A stretch of 64,000 bases of DNA from Candidatus Rifleibacteriota bacterium (GCA_015233155.1 JADFYG010000020.1:20861-84860), one strand, 5' to 3'. Numbered from the stretch's first letter, positions 15,329-25,108 are shown. Notes: generated from the letters alone by a model not told the origin. A program made the numbers and translations.

Positions 15329-17425
15329 TTATTTCCCGAGCAGTTCGAGAAGATCATTTGAAGAAAGGGTTCTGCGTCTTATCAGCTCATTGGTGAGCCT
15401 GTCCAGATCGGCCCGGTGCGCCGTTAGATACCGGCTCGCCTCCTGCAGAGCATCGGAAAGAAGAAGTTCGATGCGCGGGGAAAGCTGAGGCTGGAAATAT
15501 GGATCCGGGCGGTCATCGGCCCCGATGAAAGCTCGCGGCGCCACCGTTCCGCCCATCCCGTATCTGCATGCCATATCAGTTGCGATATGTGTCGCCTGAC
15601 GCAGATCCGACGAAGCTCCGGTCGATACTTCTCCAAAGACCAGCTTTTCCGCGGCGTAACCACCCAGTGAAACCCCGATCTCGCCTTTCAACCGCGTTTC
15701 CGTGAAAAAATGATTCTTCCGGGCGGCCTCAGCCTGAACGAAGCCAAGTGAATCTCCGCCTCCCTCGAGAGTGACTTTTTTAATCTCGTCTTGTCTTCCG
15801 GCGCTCTTGTACAAGAGAGCGTGACCACATTCGTGAACAGCCACGACGCGCTCCTCGTCAGCTGTTAACACCGCAGCACCGGCTTTCTTTTTCAACCATT
15901 CGGAAAGAAAAGCCTCATTTGCCGAGTCTGCTCCGGAATTCACGAGGCGTCGTTTCAAATCCCGAATGAGCGCATTGAGGTGGTCTCCGGTATAGGGGGT
16001 GCCCAGATCTGTAGGCCGACTTGTCCAGCCGGCGAGCATGTCGATATTCGCGGGTGTCAGACCTGTCTCGAAGATACGGTTATACAAATCAAGAATAGCC
16101 AGACGGTCATCCCAGTCGGGGTAGGGGATCTCGATCTGTTCCTCGAAACGCCCTGGCCGTAAAAATGCGGGATCAAGACTCTGGACGAAGTTGGTCGTTC
16201 CGATGACAAGTACGAGTTGCTCTTTGCGGAACCCGTCCATTTCTGTAAGCAGTTGATTTACCATTGAATGTGAAGCCTGCGAAGCTCCATCACCAAGGTT
16301 TCCGGTGCGGGCTCCCGCAATCGAGTCGAGTTCGTCAAAGACGATTACGGATGGAGCGGTGGCGCGGGCGCGGGCAAAAAGCCGCCGGATGTTGGCTTCC
16401 CCTTCACCAACCCATTTGGACTTCAATTCCGGACCGCTGATTATATAGTATGCGGCATTGAGTGCTTCGGCAATTCCCTTCGCGAAAAGTGTTTTTCCGG
16501 TGCCGGGGGGGCCGTGGAAGATCATTCCGCGGGGAATGATCGACTCGAGACGCTTTATTTGCTTCTCGTCAGAAGTCTGGGTCGCACGGCGCAACAAATC
16601 AAGAATATTGTCTTGAATGCGCTTTTTTACGCCTGCATATCCGGCAATATCTTTATCGAGGCTGATCGTCGAAAGCGCGGCGCCACCGCACGCCGTATAA
16701 TCGCGGAGTTCCTGTATATAGCCTTTGAGGCGTTCCGGGGCGGAGGCGTCGAAATCCGCCTTATGCGAAAAAATGCCCATGATTTCACGGAATCGGACCG
16801 GATTCAGACCGGAAACGAATTTGAAAATGGTCATCAGATTAATCGTGCCTTTGGCAAATTTACACGCTTCGTCCGATGTGATCAGCCCTCCAAGCCGGTT
16901 TCGGGCGATACCGAGCATTTCCAGGCGGGCCGGGAAGGCCTGGGCAATGATCTCCGGAAGCGGAAAATCGGGATCTTCGAATGTAACGAGCAGAAGAAGG
17001 GGATTTTCATGAATGATCGTCATGATTTCCCGGGCTTCCTGTGAAAGGCCGCCTGCAGCTACGGAAGTTACTATATCGAGATATGGCAGGAAGAAAACCT
17101 TGCTGGGCTCGGTATTATTGACAAGCGCCCGTAACTGATTCACGATTCCCGTTACACGCGAAGGGGGCGGGGAACCCTGCAAACCGGTCGCAGAGACGGC
17201 ATCAGGGCGTCCGTCGATGATCGAGACCGTTTTCCCATCGGCGGTGAGACGCCGTTTCAAAATCGTCTGAAGATATGGAATGATCTGCTTCTCGCAACGA
17301 ATCAATACCGACACGTTTTCGCGCAAACGGGCGGACGCAAGTCGCAGCTGTTCCGCATAGCATGCATCGACGGCGTCAAAGGTGGAAATTTTTCGCGGCA
17401 GTTCAGGAATCGGAAGTTCGAGCAT
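15329..17425 (-). CDS. Soluble FtsH-like AAA+ zinc metalloprotease
   Basis: 698 residues from the ATG at 17425, chosen because GGGAGAA stands 7 bases before it (an in-frame TTG lies at 17443). The first 230 residues are a novel-looking N-terminal domain with no membrane helix. The AAA module has Walker A GPPGTGKT, Walker B VIVFDELDS and the SRH region IGTTNFVQSLDPAFLRPGRFE. The protease domain has the zinc motif HECGH and the FtsH-like GEVSTGASSDLRQATHIATDM. FtsH proteins are normally membrane anchored; this one is predicted cytosolic, like some plant and bacterial AAA-M41 variants. It starts 15 bases after the upstream glycosyltransferase gene, so the two are probably co-expressed. Confidence 0.9.
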   Translation of the reverse strand: MLELPIPELPRKISTFDAVDACYAEQLRLASARLRENVSVLIRCEKQIIPYLQTILKRRLTADGKTVSIIDGRPDAVSATGLQGSPPPSRVTGIVNQLRALVNNTEPSKVFFLPYLDIVTSVAAGGLSQEAREIMTIIHENPLLLLVTFEDPDFPLPEIIAQAFPARLEMLGIARNRLGGLITSDEACKFAKGTINLMTIFKFVSGLNPVRFREIMGIFSHKADFDASAPERLKGYIQELRDYTACGGAALSTISLDKDIAGYAGVKKRIQDNILDLLRRATQTSDEKQIKRLESIIPRGMIFHGPPGTGKTLFAKGIAEALNAAYYIISGPELKSKWVGEGEANIRRLFARARATAPSVIVFDELDSIAGARTGNLGDGASQASHSMVNQLLTEMDGFRKEQLVLVIGTTNFVQSLDPAFLRPGRFEEQIEIPYPDWDDRLAILDLYNRIFETGLTPANIDMLAGWTSRPTDLGTPYTGDHLNALIRDLKRRLVNSGADSANEAFLSEWLKKKAGAAVLTADEERVVAVHECGHALLYKSAGRQDEIKKVTLEGGGDSLGFVQAEAARKNHFFTETRLKGEIGVSLGGYAAEKLVFGEVSTGASSDLRQATHIATDMACRYGMGGTVAPRAFIGADDRPDPYFQPQLSPRIELLLSDALQEASRYLTAHRADLDRLTNELIRRRTLSSNDLLELLGK

Positions 17426-17439
17426 AATTAGCTTCTCCC

Positions 17440-19068
17440 TCAATGTTTAATAAAAGTATTCCAGGAAGGCTTTCTTCGATAAATTACGTATTGTTCATCG
17501 ACCACAATTGCACCCTGAAAGGTTGCCAGTCGCTCAAGATGAAAGGAGGACTCCAGGTCTGGAGGGAAGAAATAATTGCAAACGAGAATCGAAGAAGTGG
17601 CATTTCGCGTTGCCCATTCCGACCATCGTCCCAGAAATTCAGCTGATGAAAGGGAACGTAAGCTATCTCCGGTTATCAGCCAATATAGCCAAGTGTCCCG
17701 TATTCGTGGCGCGTAAAACGGTAGTTCCAGATATCCTGCCACCGAGACCATCTCGGTCGGCCCGTCTCCTGCAAGAGGGGAATTCGACAACCCCTGTTCG
17801 CGAATAAAGTCAGCCACTCGGGGAGCTTGCGAGAAGGGGATATGCCAATCGATCCAGGCGGCCATCAGAAATGCGATGAGTTGAGCGGTCAAAATGCCAG
17901 CCGACAAAGTGCGACGGCGCATCAACAGCCATGAAATACCGGCAATTTTTTTTCCGGTATTTTGTTCGGGAATTTCTGATTCGAGCCAGAATACCATAAC
18001 CCACAATACGCCATGAAAGCCCCAATGGCGCACATAGCCCAGGTAATTCACGTAAAACAGGCTGAACAAACCGACTGTGCTGACTGAAAAAAAACCTGCC
18101 AGAATAGGGCGATTTCTGACAGACCCCAGCAATATGCCAATCATGAGAAGGGAAAGCGATGCCGCAAGTATGCCGGTCGGGTCAAGCAGATCAAGCGCGT
18201 TGGTACACCAGAAATAGGATTCCCATTGTGGAATTGGTATCAAGGCTCGCGACAAGGTTCCGAGAACGGCTGTGAATCTTTCCGGATCGAAAGAAGTCTG
18301 TACTTTGGGCACATATACCCCTTTGGCGGCCAGGGCAAATTGCAGCCCGGCGGAAGCCACTCCCAGAGCGATAATGAGAAAACCGAAAAACTCCCCCTTA
18401 TCCAGTGGATCGGCTGCGCACCAGCGATCCATAGCCAGCATTCCCGCAAAGGCGATAACTATTATCCATGCGAGAACGCTGGTATGAGCGGCTGATAATA
18501 ACAATAAACCCATGAGCGGCATCTGATGCCTGCGGAATGAAAACAATGAACAGGCGGCGAACAAAAACAGTATGCCAATTCCATAGTTGCGGCAAATCAC
18601 CGCATATTCGTAAGCGAGAAAATAACTTCCGGTGAGCAACAACTTTGCCGGCCAGCTGAATGGAGCCCGCCACGCCAGGATAAATACAGTTGACGCTGCA
18701 ATCAGAAGATGAAGAAGCTGCATCCCTGCTATACTTGGGGAGATATATTTCCAGGCATACAGGATCAGATACCAAAGAGATGGATGGACATCATATGTTG
18801 CCAGGTGCCGAACAATCGCCATCGGTGAAGGAAGATAGCGGGCGATCAACCAGGCGTTTATTTCATCCCGCCAGGGTTCGTGACGACCTGCCAATAACAT
18901 TTCCAGGAGCAGAAATATCGTGGTTAACAATAAAGCCGGAAGGATATTTTCCAATCGGCTGGCGGAATTTATGGGGGACCGTGAAACATCTGTTATTTTG
19001 ATTGGATTGGGAAGGCTTCCTGGTCCGGATATGTTGATTTCAGGATTAGGACTATCGCTGTGTTCCAA
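17440..19068 (-). CDS. Multi-pass membrane glycosyltransferase-like protein (GT-C/PMT fold)
   Basis: 542 residues with about ten predicted membrane segments. The first extracytoplasmic loop contains WRDEINAWLIAR and, 30 residues on, DVHPSLWYLILYAW, a pattern of polyprenyl-phosphate-dependent GT-C enzymes (ArnT/PMT type), where the acidic DE pair is catalytic. Such enzymes add sugars to lipids or proteins outside the membrane. The long polar N-terminus (1-42) and a TTG start 14 bases from a GGAGGG are odd, so the true start is uncertain. It is coupled to the AAA protease gene downstream. Confidence 0.75.
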   Translation of the reverse strand: MEHSDSPNPEINISGPGSLPNPIKITDVSRSPINSASRLENILPALLLTTIFLLLEMLLAGRHEPWRDEINAWLIARYLPSPMAIVRHLATYDVHPSLWYLILYAWKYISPSIAGMQLLHLLIAASTVFILAWRAPFSWPAKLLLTGSYFLAYEYAVICRNYGIGILFLFAACSLFSFRRHQMPLMGLLLLSAAHTSVLAWIIVIAFAGMLAMDRWCAADPLDKGEFFGFLIIALGVASAGLQFALAAKGVYVPKVQTSFDPERFTAVLGTLSRALIPIPQWESYFWCTNALDLLDPTGILAASLSLLMIGILLGSVRNRPILAGFFSVSTVGLFSLFYVNYLGYVRHWGFHGVLWVMVFWLESEIPEQNTGKKIAGISWLLMRRRTLSAGILTAQLIAFLMAAWIDWHIPFSQAPRVADFIREQGLSNSPLAGDGPTEMVSVAGYLELPFYAPRIRDTWLYWLITGDSLRSLSSAEFLGRWSEWATRNATSSILVCNYFFPPDLESSFHLERLATFQGAIVVDEQYVIYRRKPSWNTFIKH

Positions 19069-19387
19069 AGATCTATTCCGATCCCTCCGTTATTTATCCT
19101 GGGGGATCATAATATCACGGGAGAATGCCACTAAGTTAATACTACAACAGCACTTTGTTTTTCTCATGAGAGGCCCAAAGCTCACGGAGCAGATTTATAA
19201 AGAAGACGATGACGGATTTGCCGTTATAGTATTAAGGAAATCCGAAACTATTTTATTTTGAGTTTTAACCACGGATGAACACCAAGAGTTCATCCGCAGA
19301 TGACGCAGATTCCCGCAGATGGGATTTGGCCCGATATTTCAATCTGAGAGAATCTGTGAAATCTGCGGATGTATCAGACTTGCGACA
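19069..19387. other. Intergenic region with two dispersed repeats, no gene
   Basis: The 319 bases between the glycosyltransferase start and the end of the YVTN gene contain no convincing gene. They carry CACTAAGTTAA at 19129 and a degenerate TTAACCACGGATGAACACC block over 19264-19320, followed by CGCAGATG-type half-repeats. Confidence 0.6.
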
Positions 19388-20428
19388 TTATTTTAACGGT
19401 TCAACATCCAGGATGACAAATGTCCCGGGTTTAATGGAGGGACGAGGTTTGGGATGTTCGGTTGTCGGTGCAGGTGGCGGTCCGAATTCAGCGGTCGGCA
19501 GGAAAATATGATGGGTCTTCGTATCAACCGCCAATGTTCGGGCGCCTTTCTGGGTCGTTACTGTTTCCAACACACTGAATTTATCCTTGCCCTCTTCCTG
19601 AACAACTGTGAGGGTGCCATCTCCGTTGGAACTGTAAGCCCGCTTCTTTTCGGGATCAAACGCCACGCCATCAACATGTTCTCCAACCGGCAGGGTGGTT
19701 ATGACTTTTCCGGTCTTTGAATCAATGACAACCATCATTTTATTGTTGCAGCCGGCGAACAAACGATTGTTTTCCTTGTCAATTGCCAATCCGGTGGGTT
19801 CTTCGCCAGGGGCAATCGGCCACTTCTGCTCAACCTTCATGGTCTTTGCATTGATTACATCGATCATGCTTTTATCTTCAAGATTGACGAAAACGGTTCC
19901 ATTCTCGTCGGATACCGGAAGTTCCGGTTTTCCGTCCAGAGCGATGGTTGAAGTGACCTTGTTCGTATTGGCATCAATGACAGTGGCGTTAGAACTTTTG
20001 CCATTAAAAACGAAAACCTGATGAGAAAAGGAATCATACAGAATTGCATCGGGATTCTGCCCCGTTACGGCCACGCTGGCCAGAATCTTCAGCGATTCCA
20101 GATCAAAGATCGCTACGGTTGAATCCTTGCCGCAGGTGATGAATCCTTTTTTTAGATCGCTGGCGATGGCGATTGCGTGAACACCGTTAGTATTTGGGAT
20201 TGTTCCTACGACTTTTCCCGCTTTGGTGTCGATCACCTGAACCATGGTGCTGTGCGACATATATAATCTCCCGCTGGTTTCATCGACTGCAAGCAGGTCC
20301 CATCCGCCCTCACCATCCACTGAAATTCGATTGGCGATCTTATATTGCGATGAAGCCGTTTGAGCCTGACCTGCATTGGTAAGGCAAAGAAGAGAGAGAC
20401 AACAAAGTGCTAACACTGATTTTCGCAT
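19388..20428 (-). CDS. Exported YVTN-type beta-propeller protein
   Basis: 346 residues from the ATG at 20428 (GGAG 5 bases upstream). A signal peptide (MRKSVLALCCLSLLCLTNAGQAQ) is followed by about seven blade repeats of the YVTN type, for example VQVIDTKAGKVVGTIPNTNGVHAIAI and VAIFDLESLKILASVAVTGQNPDAI. It ends in a proline-rich strand (EFGPPPAPTTEHPKPRPS). Proteins of this kind fold as seven-bladed propellers in the periplasm, and their ligands vary, so no reaction can be assigned. It follows the App1-like gene by 25 bases and may share its transcript. Confidence 0.9.
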   Translation of the reverse strand: MRKSVLALCCLSLLCLTNAGQAQTASSQYKIANRISVDGEGGWDLLAVDETSGRLYMSHSTMVQVIDTKAGKVVGTIPNTNGVHAIAIASDLKKGFITCGKDSTVAIFDLESLKILASVAVTGQNPDAILYDSFSHQVFVFNGKSSNATVIDANTNKVTSTIALDGKPELPVSDENGTVFVNLEDKSMIDVINAKTMKVEQKWPIAPGEEPTGLAIDKENNRLFAGCNNKMMVVIDSKTGKVITTLPVGEHVDGVAFDPEKKRAYSSNGDGTLTVVQEEGKDKFSVLETVTTQKGARTLAVDTKTHHIFLPTAEFGPPPAPTTEHPKPRPSIKPGTFVILDVEPLK

Positions 20429-20453
20429 TTTTACTCCGTTCAAATAAAATATT

Positions 20454-21500
20454 CTACTGTATTAAACCCAGTTGCTGAAGGGCTGCAGTAAGGATATCAG
20501 GGTTATCCCAGAGAATGAAAGGCACTTCTTTCTTCAGCTGGGAATATCGAGGACTGTCGCTGTCTTGGAGCGTAACCTTGTGAATGATGGCAACTCGAAC
20601 ATGCCCGGGGTATGTTTCCACGATTTTTTGAAAGGTTTCCGGATCTTTTTCTCCCGAATCTCCAAGGAGAATTATCGGGAGATCTGGGTAAGAACGGAAA
20701 AGTGCCGCTAATTTTGTAAGCTTATATTCCTGAATATCGGCTGGATCTTTATCCTGACTGGTTTTGTGGAGGAGACGGTCCCAGATATCTTCTTTTATCC
20801 CAAGCCGGCGAAGAATTGAAGTATGCGAGGGAAATTGATTAATCTGGAAAAAACCTTCCAGGCGCGGAGCAAGATAAATGGGAGAACCGGAGAGGAACAC
20901 CAGAAGATTCGTCGGTTCACTCGCGGTGCCACCCGCAAGTTTTCGGTAAATATCCGGAGTGCCGGGTACCGGCTTCCTGTTTTTCCAGTTCAGGAAAAAT
21001 GTGTTTTTAAGGGCCTGCCATTTTTCAAGAACCTGAGTTACCAGAACTGTATCATCAATGTCGCTGATGATAAGAAAATTCGGTTTCACAGGAAGTTGAA
21101 CAGGAAGTTTTTCAACAAATTCCGGATACGAAGCGGCGGCCGAAAATACGATTTTATCACCGAGTTTCAGTTCCGAAGCCATTGATGCCGGAATATTGTA
21201 ATCAAAATCGCCGATATTATCTGTTTTCATCTGCAGAGTTAAGTTTCCGAAGCTGATCTGAAAAGAAAATAATTTCGAGCGATGCTTGAAGAATTCGGCA
21301 AAACGCTTATTGATAAGAGGTTCTTTATAATCCTCGTCCCAGATGATTCTCCCGAAAAGGGTCATTTGCCCATCGGGCAGAGGTAATGATCCCGAATACA
21401 ATAGCCTCGGAACCTCTTTTTCATCCTGCTGATTACATTGTCCTGGAGTCTGAATGAGAACGAGTATCAGGATCAGGCAAAAGAGAAAACCTTTTTTCAT
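20454..21500 (-). CDS. Exported App1-like phosphatase (DUF2183 catalytic domain)
   Basis: 348 residues with a signal peptide ending near GQCNQQ. An N-terminal beta-rich domain (about 30-130) precedes the catalytic part, which shows LIISDIDDTV with the nucleophile aspartate near residue 145, then LLVFLSGSPIYLAPRLEGFF and ILLGDSGEKDPETFQKI. This is the App1 phosphatidate phosphatase pattern within the HAD superfamily. The bacterial members are little studied. An envelope lipid phosphatase is a fair inference. Divergent from the C39-like gene, with a shared 173-base promoter region. Confidence 0.87.
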   Translation of the reverse strand: MKKGFLFCLILILVLIQTPGQCNQQDEKEVPRLLYSGSLPLPDGQMTLFGRIIWDEDYKEPLINKRFAEFFKHRSKLFSFQISFGNLTLQMKTDNIGDFDYNIPASMASELKLGDKIVFSAAASYPEFVEKLPVQLPVKPNFLIISDIDDTVLVTQVLEKWQALKNTFFLNWKNRKPVPGTPDIYRKLAGGTASEPTNLLVFLSGSPIYLAPRLEGFFQINQFPSHTSILRRLGIKEDIWDRLLHKTSQDKDPADIQEYKLTKLAALFRSYPDLPIILLGDSGEKDPETFQKIVETYPGHVRVAIIHKVTLQDSDSPRYSQLKKEVPFILWDNPDILTAALQQLGLIQ

Positions 21501-21612
21501 AGGATAAGGACCTCCCTTTGAAGGCTGGTTACATTTTACAGGACCAACATGAACGTAAGATGACAGGAGGATTACAGATTTGTCATCTTTCTGTCGATTT
21601 GGCCGGGTATAG

Positions 21613-21641
21613 TTGACGCTTTAAGCATTCATCACTAGAAT
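21613..21641 (+). promoter_or_regulatory. Sigma-70-like promoter of the C39-like peptidase gene
   Basis: TTGACG at 21613-21618 and TAGAAT at 21636-21641, separated by exactly 17 bases, with the start codon 33 bases further on and a GGAG ribosome site between. A close match to the housekeeping consensus. Confidence 0.65.
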
Positions 21642-21673
21642 AAAGAATACCCATTAGGTCCTGGAGAAAAACA

Positions 21674-22942
21674 ATGAACAACCGAATAAATGTGAAAAAG
21701 ACCGCTGTGTCTCTTGCGGTTTTATTACTGCTGGCTTTCAATACGGCTCTTCAGGCTGATCAAGGCACAACACTCGATCTCCTGCGTCAGAAATATGAGC
21801 GTCTATATAACGATTACACGACCAAAATCGGTCAGGTCACCCAGGAAACGAGCGTCAAGCTCGCCCAGGAAGTAGCTGACGCGAAACGTATCTATGAAGA
21901 TGCTCGACGAAAAATATCTGTGCCTGCCAGCAAGACCATCGAAATTATCGATAAGGGGGCCGACCAGGCTCTTGCAGCCCTGGGGATTACTGCCACCAGC
22001 TCCGGGATAGTACCGGTCACTTCGGCCGGGGCGCAGGTCAGTCTTTCCAAATTCACCCAACCCGGTACAATAAAGGGTGATAACTATTGCGGACAGTTTG
22101 CCATGGCGACTATTCTTCACGGCCTGGGGCTCGGAGCTTCAGCTCAGGATGTCTACAATGAAACTAATCCGCGTGGCATTTTCACGGCACCCCCGACCAT
22201 TGTCGAATACCTGAATATGCAGGGCGTTCCCGCCAGGGAAAAGCATCCGGCCTCTCTTGGCGATCTTTGTGCCCGTCTCGATGCCGGCCAGCCTGCGATG
22301 GTTCTGGTAAATGCTGACGGAACTCCACACTGGCTCGCCGTCATCGGCTATCGTGCCGACGCTTCCGGCAAGATTACTCAGATAGAGATTCGCGATTCAG
22401 TCTGGGGAGATGGCAAAAACAGCTATATCATGGATGCCGCCCACTTCCAGGAAATATGGGCGACGCCCCTTGGCACTGGCTTAAAAGGGCAGATGGTGGG
22501 TTATCATAATCTCATGATAGATATTCCACCTGTTCAAACCCCGGTCAAACGCATGCCATGGTACAGCGGAAACTTCTGGACGGCCTCTGAAGACTTGCTT
22601 GCAGGTGCATGCAACGACGTTGTAACTGGCTGGAGCACAATGTCTCCAACCAGTGTGATCGGGGGCGTTGCAAAGGGTATTCTGGGAATTCCTGGCGCAG
22701 CTCTGAGTCTGACTGGCCGCGGACTCCAGATCGGGGGAGAGAAGCTAGCCGACTGGGGAAGCACTGCCTGGAAGCAGAATGGCGTTCTTAATAAAGTGAG
22801 CGGTGGTCTCGCCTTCCTTGGCGGAAAAGTCGGTGAAGGCATCGGTGCTGTTGCCCGTGTCGGCGGAGACGTGTTGTCTAGCGGCGCTATGTTGATCGGC
22901 AGCGGAATAAAGCAGCTCGGTTGGGTCTTTGCCAAACACTGA
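21674..22942 (+). CDS. Exported C39-like (papain-fold) peptidase with helical C-terminus
   Basis: 422 residues. The signal peptide ends near LQADQG; a coiled region (30-100) follows. The peptidase-like domain (about 125-285) contains the cysteine in GDNYCGQFAMATIL, the histidine in TPHWLAVIGY and an aspartate in EIRDSVWG, the Cys-His-Asp set of C39-like peptidases. The last 110 residues are glycine- and alanine-rich amphipathic helices (VIGGVAKGILGIPGAALSL), similar to membrane-inserting or pore-like segments. Substrate unknown. This could be a toxin-like effector or an envelope enzyme; the tail makes the former worth a look. Confidence 0.8.
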   Translation: MNNRINVKKTAVSLAVLLLLAFNTALQADQGTTLDLLRQKYERLYNDYTTKIGQVTQETSVKLAQEVADAKRIYEDARRKISVPASKTIEIIDKGADQALAALGITATSSGIVPVTSAGAQVSLSKFTQPGTIKGDNYCGQFAMATILHGLGLGASAQDVYNETNPRGIFTAPPTIVEYLNMQGVPAREKHPASLGDLCARLDAGQPAMVLVNADGTPHWLAVIGYRADASGKITQIEIRDSVWGDGKNSYIMDAAHFQEIWATPLGTGLKGQMVGYHNLMIDIPPVQTPVKRMPWYSGNFWTASEDLLAGACNDVVTGWSTMSPTSVIGGVAKGILGIPGAALSLTGRGLQIGGEKLADWGSTAWKQNGVLNKVSGGLAFLGGKVGEGIGAVARVGGDVLSSGAMLIGSGIKQLGWVFAKH

Positions 22943-22963
22943 TCTTTCGCGCCGACAAATCAC

Positions 22964-23137
22964 ATGACTCTGATTATCGGGGGCTACTGTCTTTTTGCCT
23001 GTCTATTTCAGGCCTGTGCTCTCGCGTTTATCTGGTTCGATATTCGTGCTTGTCACAATCGCATCGGATGGTTATTTCTCACTCTCTTTACCGGCCCTAT
23101 CGGGCTGTTTCTCTATTTCATCAAAGGACGACGGTAG
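22964..23137 (+). CDS. Small membrane protein with PLDc_N-like motif
   Basis: 57 residues from the ATG at 22964 to TAG at 23135. Two membrane segments, GGYCLFACLFQACALAFIWF and WLFLTLFTGPIGLFLYFI, end in KGRR. The second segment matches the W-x-n-PxGxxxYxxxGRR pattern of the short PLDc_N-type domain found in many small membrane proteins. It lies 21 bases after the C39-like gene on the same strand, so it may be an immunity or partner protein, although its ribosome site is poor. Confidence 0.6.
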   Translation: MTLIIGGYCLFACLFQACALAFIWFDIRACHNRIGWLFLTLFTGPIGLFLYFIKGRR

Positions 23138-23244
23138 ATAAAGAGGTTGTATTGGTCAGCTCCGTGAAGCACTGGAAGTATTTGTCAGAGGTTCTGCCTG
23201 ATAGAGCCGGAGATCCCATATCATAACCGATCTCTCGGATGTTA

Positions 23245-23787
23245 TTACTCTTTGATGATCTCCAGAAGATGAGCCAGAGCCATGACACGCTGACGAACGA
23301 TTTTCATGCGATCACAAGCATGCATCGAATGATACATGCTTCCATCTTTTTTAGCATATATTGCGTCCAGAAGCTCGAACTCCTTATCACGAAACGACAT
23401 CCAGGTGCGCTGAGTTTGAGTCAGAGCCTCTTTTGCCGCCGGACTCTGCACTAACTCTTTCTGTAATTCTTTGTAGACCCGGTTAAGCTCCTTATCCCAT
23501 AACTCCACTCCTTTTTCATAAGCCTGCACTTCTCCATTGGTCCCTGGGTTCGCAGCAATCATTTTGTCGATCTCAGTGTCTATCGGTTGTTTCTCAGATT
23601 CATCGGCGCCGACCTTGTCTGAGCTCTCTTTTGGTGTTTCCTGCACCGCTGCCGAAGCAGGAGCCGGAGTTTGCGCAGATGCGGCAGTTGGCTCAATAAT
23701 CAGATGTTTGCCGGCTGCCTGAACACCATTACAAGCGAAAAAAAACATCCCGATCAACAATGCAGGAACTAACTGGGATTTTTGCAT
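23245..23787 (-). CDS. Exported LprI-like (DUF1311) protein
   Basis: 180 residues from the ATG at 23787, which follows GGAGGA by 5 bases; the longer frame to 23892 would overlap the DUF2252 gene. A signal peptide ends near CNGVQAAG. A low-complexity linker leads to an LprI-type helical domain with ELWDKELNRVYKELQKEL and TQRTWMSFRDKEFELL. Members of this family are known as lysozyme inhibitors in mycobacteria and as small envelope proteins elsewhere. It starts 50 bases after the DUF2252 gene on the same strand. Confidence 0.85.
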   Translation of the reverse strand: MQKSQLVPALLIGMFFFACNGVQAAGKHLIIEPTAASAQTPAPASAAVQETPKESSDKVGADESEKQPIDTEIDKMIAANPGTNGEVQAYEKGVELWDKELNRVYKELQKELVQSPAAKEALTQTQRTWMSFRDKEFELLDAIYAKKDGSMYHSMHACDRMKIVRQRVMALAHLLEIIKE

Positions 23788-23836
23788 ACTTCCTCCGTTT
23801 CGATGGTGTCCTGAGTTTCTCCGTCTTGTCTCAAGG

Positions 23837-25108
23837 TCATTTCTTTCCTGAAAATTCCTTCCAGTCTTCGCGGACTTGCTTTGCATAGGCATGAGCGGCT
23901 TCCGACAATACGTCGCGATTAGCTTTCACCCAGCCTGCGATTGCCGAACCCTTGCCTGATTGCCCATGAAAGTCTGCGGCAATGGCTCCAAGGGCATGCG
24001 CGAACTTGGATACATTGTCGCTTTTAATGTCGTTGACATCGTAACGAAGACTCCATGGATACAGTTCACGTACCAGAAATCGCATACCCTTGTAGGGGAA
24101 GTTTCCCACGAAGATATCTCTGTCGCGATGTGCAGCGGCCAATCCGGCCATAGTATCGCGTGCCTGCGTATCTGGAGAACCGGGGCCCAGGCAAGAAGGC
24201 CGCATCTGCTTGATTTCTATCAGACGTGCATGTGAACCATCGGGGGCATCGCCGCGCAACAGTGCGAAATAACGCCACAAACCAATACTCGAAAGACCTT
24301 TCCCCTCGCGGCGAACGAGATCGAGTATCCGCACTTCATCGACTGATACGCCTGCCGCTTTGCCACGCTGATTGAAGTAGGTTTGCAATGTCTGATTAAG
24401 CGAGACTGCATCAGACTTATCTACGGGCAGAAGTTCATCGGAATGCATAAAGCACAGGTGTTTGCTATCCACCCATTTTTCCAGGAGCTTTCTCTGACTT
24501 TTCGACGAGGCATCGTCGATGAAATTGCCGAGGAAATTAGGCAGAGCGCATGCCGGCCAATCAGGATTGGACTGCTGAGAAAGCCCTTCCAGATATCCGT
24601 CGATAAGTGCATCGACGGCATCATTTTTGTCCCCCTTGTCAATTATGTCATGGAAACCGACGCGCAGACTGACACAAAGGCGGAACAAATCATATGCCAG
24701 AGGCGCATTGTGTGCTTCATCGAGATCATCCGGGCTGTAGGAGCCTTTTTTCCCTGGAAAATACAATACGCCAAAGTTGTTGATGTGCATATCGCCCTGA
24801 CATAAGCCGGCAGGAGCAGTATTCAGAAACGCAAGAGACGGACTGCTCTGGATGTCTGCAATCATTAGATGGTCGGTCGCCCGCAAAAAGCAGAAGGCAT
24901 CGACTTTCATCGCAGCGAGCTTCTCTTTGTAGGCGTTGGGCCGTTCCTTGGCTACTGTGGCATTGAAGCGGGCTATCTCTGAGGAAACATCCATGACTCC
25001 AAAGTCGCGCGCGGATACTGCCACGGGACAGAGTCCTGAGAGAGTCATGGCTACACCTAGTATCGCCGCTACAAATGAGGAACGATATCCCGGATATAAG
25101 TATTTCAC
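23837..25108 (-). CDS. DUF2252 family protein, exported
   Basis: 423 residues. A signal-peptide-like N-terminus (VAAILGVAMTLSGLCPVAVSA) is followed by the DUF2252 pattern: GLCQGDMHINNFGVLYF, DDLDEAHNAPLAYDLFRLCVS and, further on, VRELYPWSLRYDVND and GAIAADFHGQSG. The GDxHxxN and D-x-D elements resemble the catalytic loops of kinase-like enzymes, but no reaction is known for the family. The export signal is unusual because such folds usually use cytoplasmic nucleotide. Confidence 0.82.
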   Translation of the reverse strand: MKYLYPGYRSSFVAAILGVAMTLSGLCPVAVSARDFGVMDVSSEIARFNATVAKERPNAYKEKLAAMKVDAFCFLRATDHLMIADIQSSPSLAFLNTAPAGLCQGDMHINNFGVLYFPGKKGSYSPDDLDEAHNAPLAYDLFRLCVSLRVGFHDIIDKGDKNDAVDALIDGYLEGLSQQSNPDWPACALPNFLGNFIDDASSKSQRKLLEKWVDSKHLCFMHSDELLPVDKSDAVSLNQTLQTYFNQRGKAAGVSVDEVRILDLVRREGKGLSSIGLWRYFALLRGDAPDGSHARLIEIKQMRPSCLGPGSPDTQARDTMAGLAAAHRDRDIFVGNFPYKGMRFLVRELYPWSLRYDVNDIKSDNVSKFAHALGAIAADFHGQSGKGSAIAGWVKANRDVLSEAAHAYAKQVREDWKEFSGKK

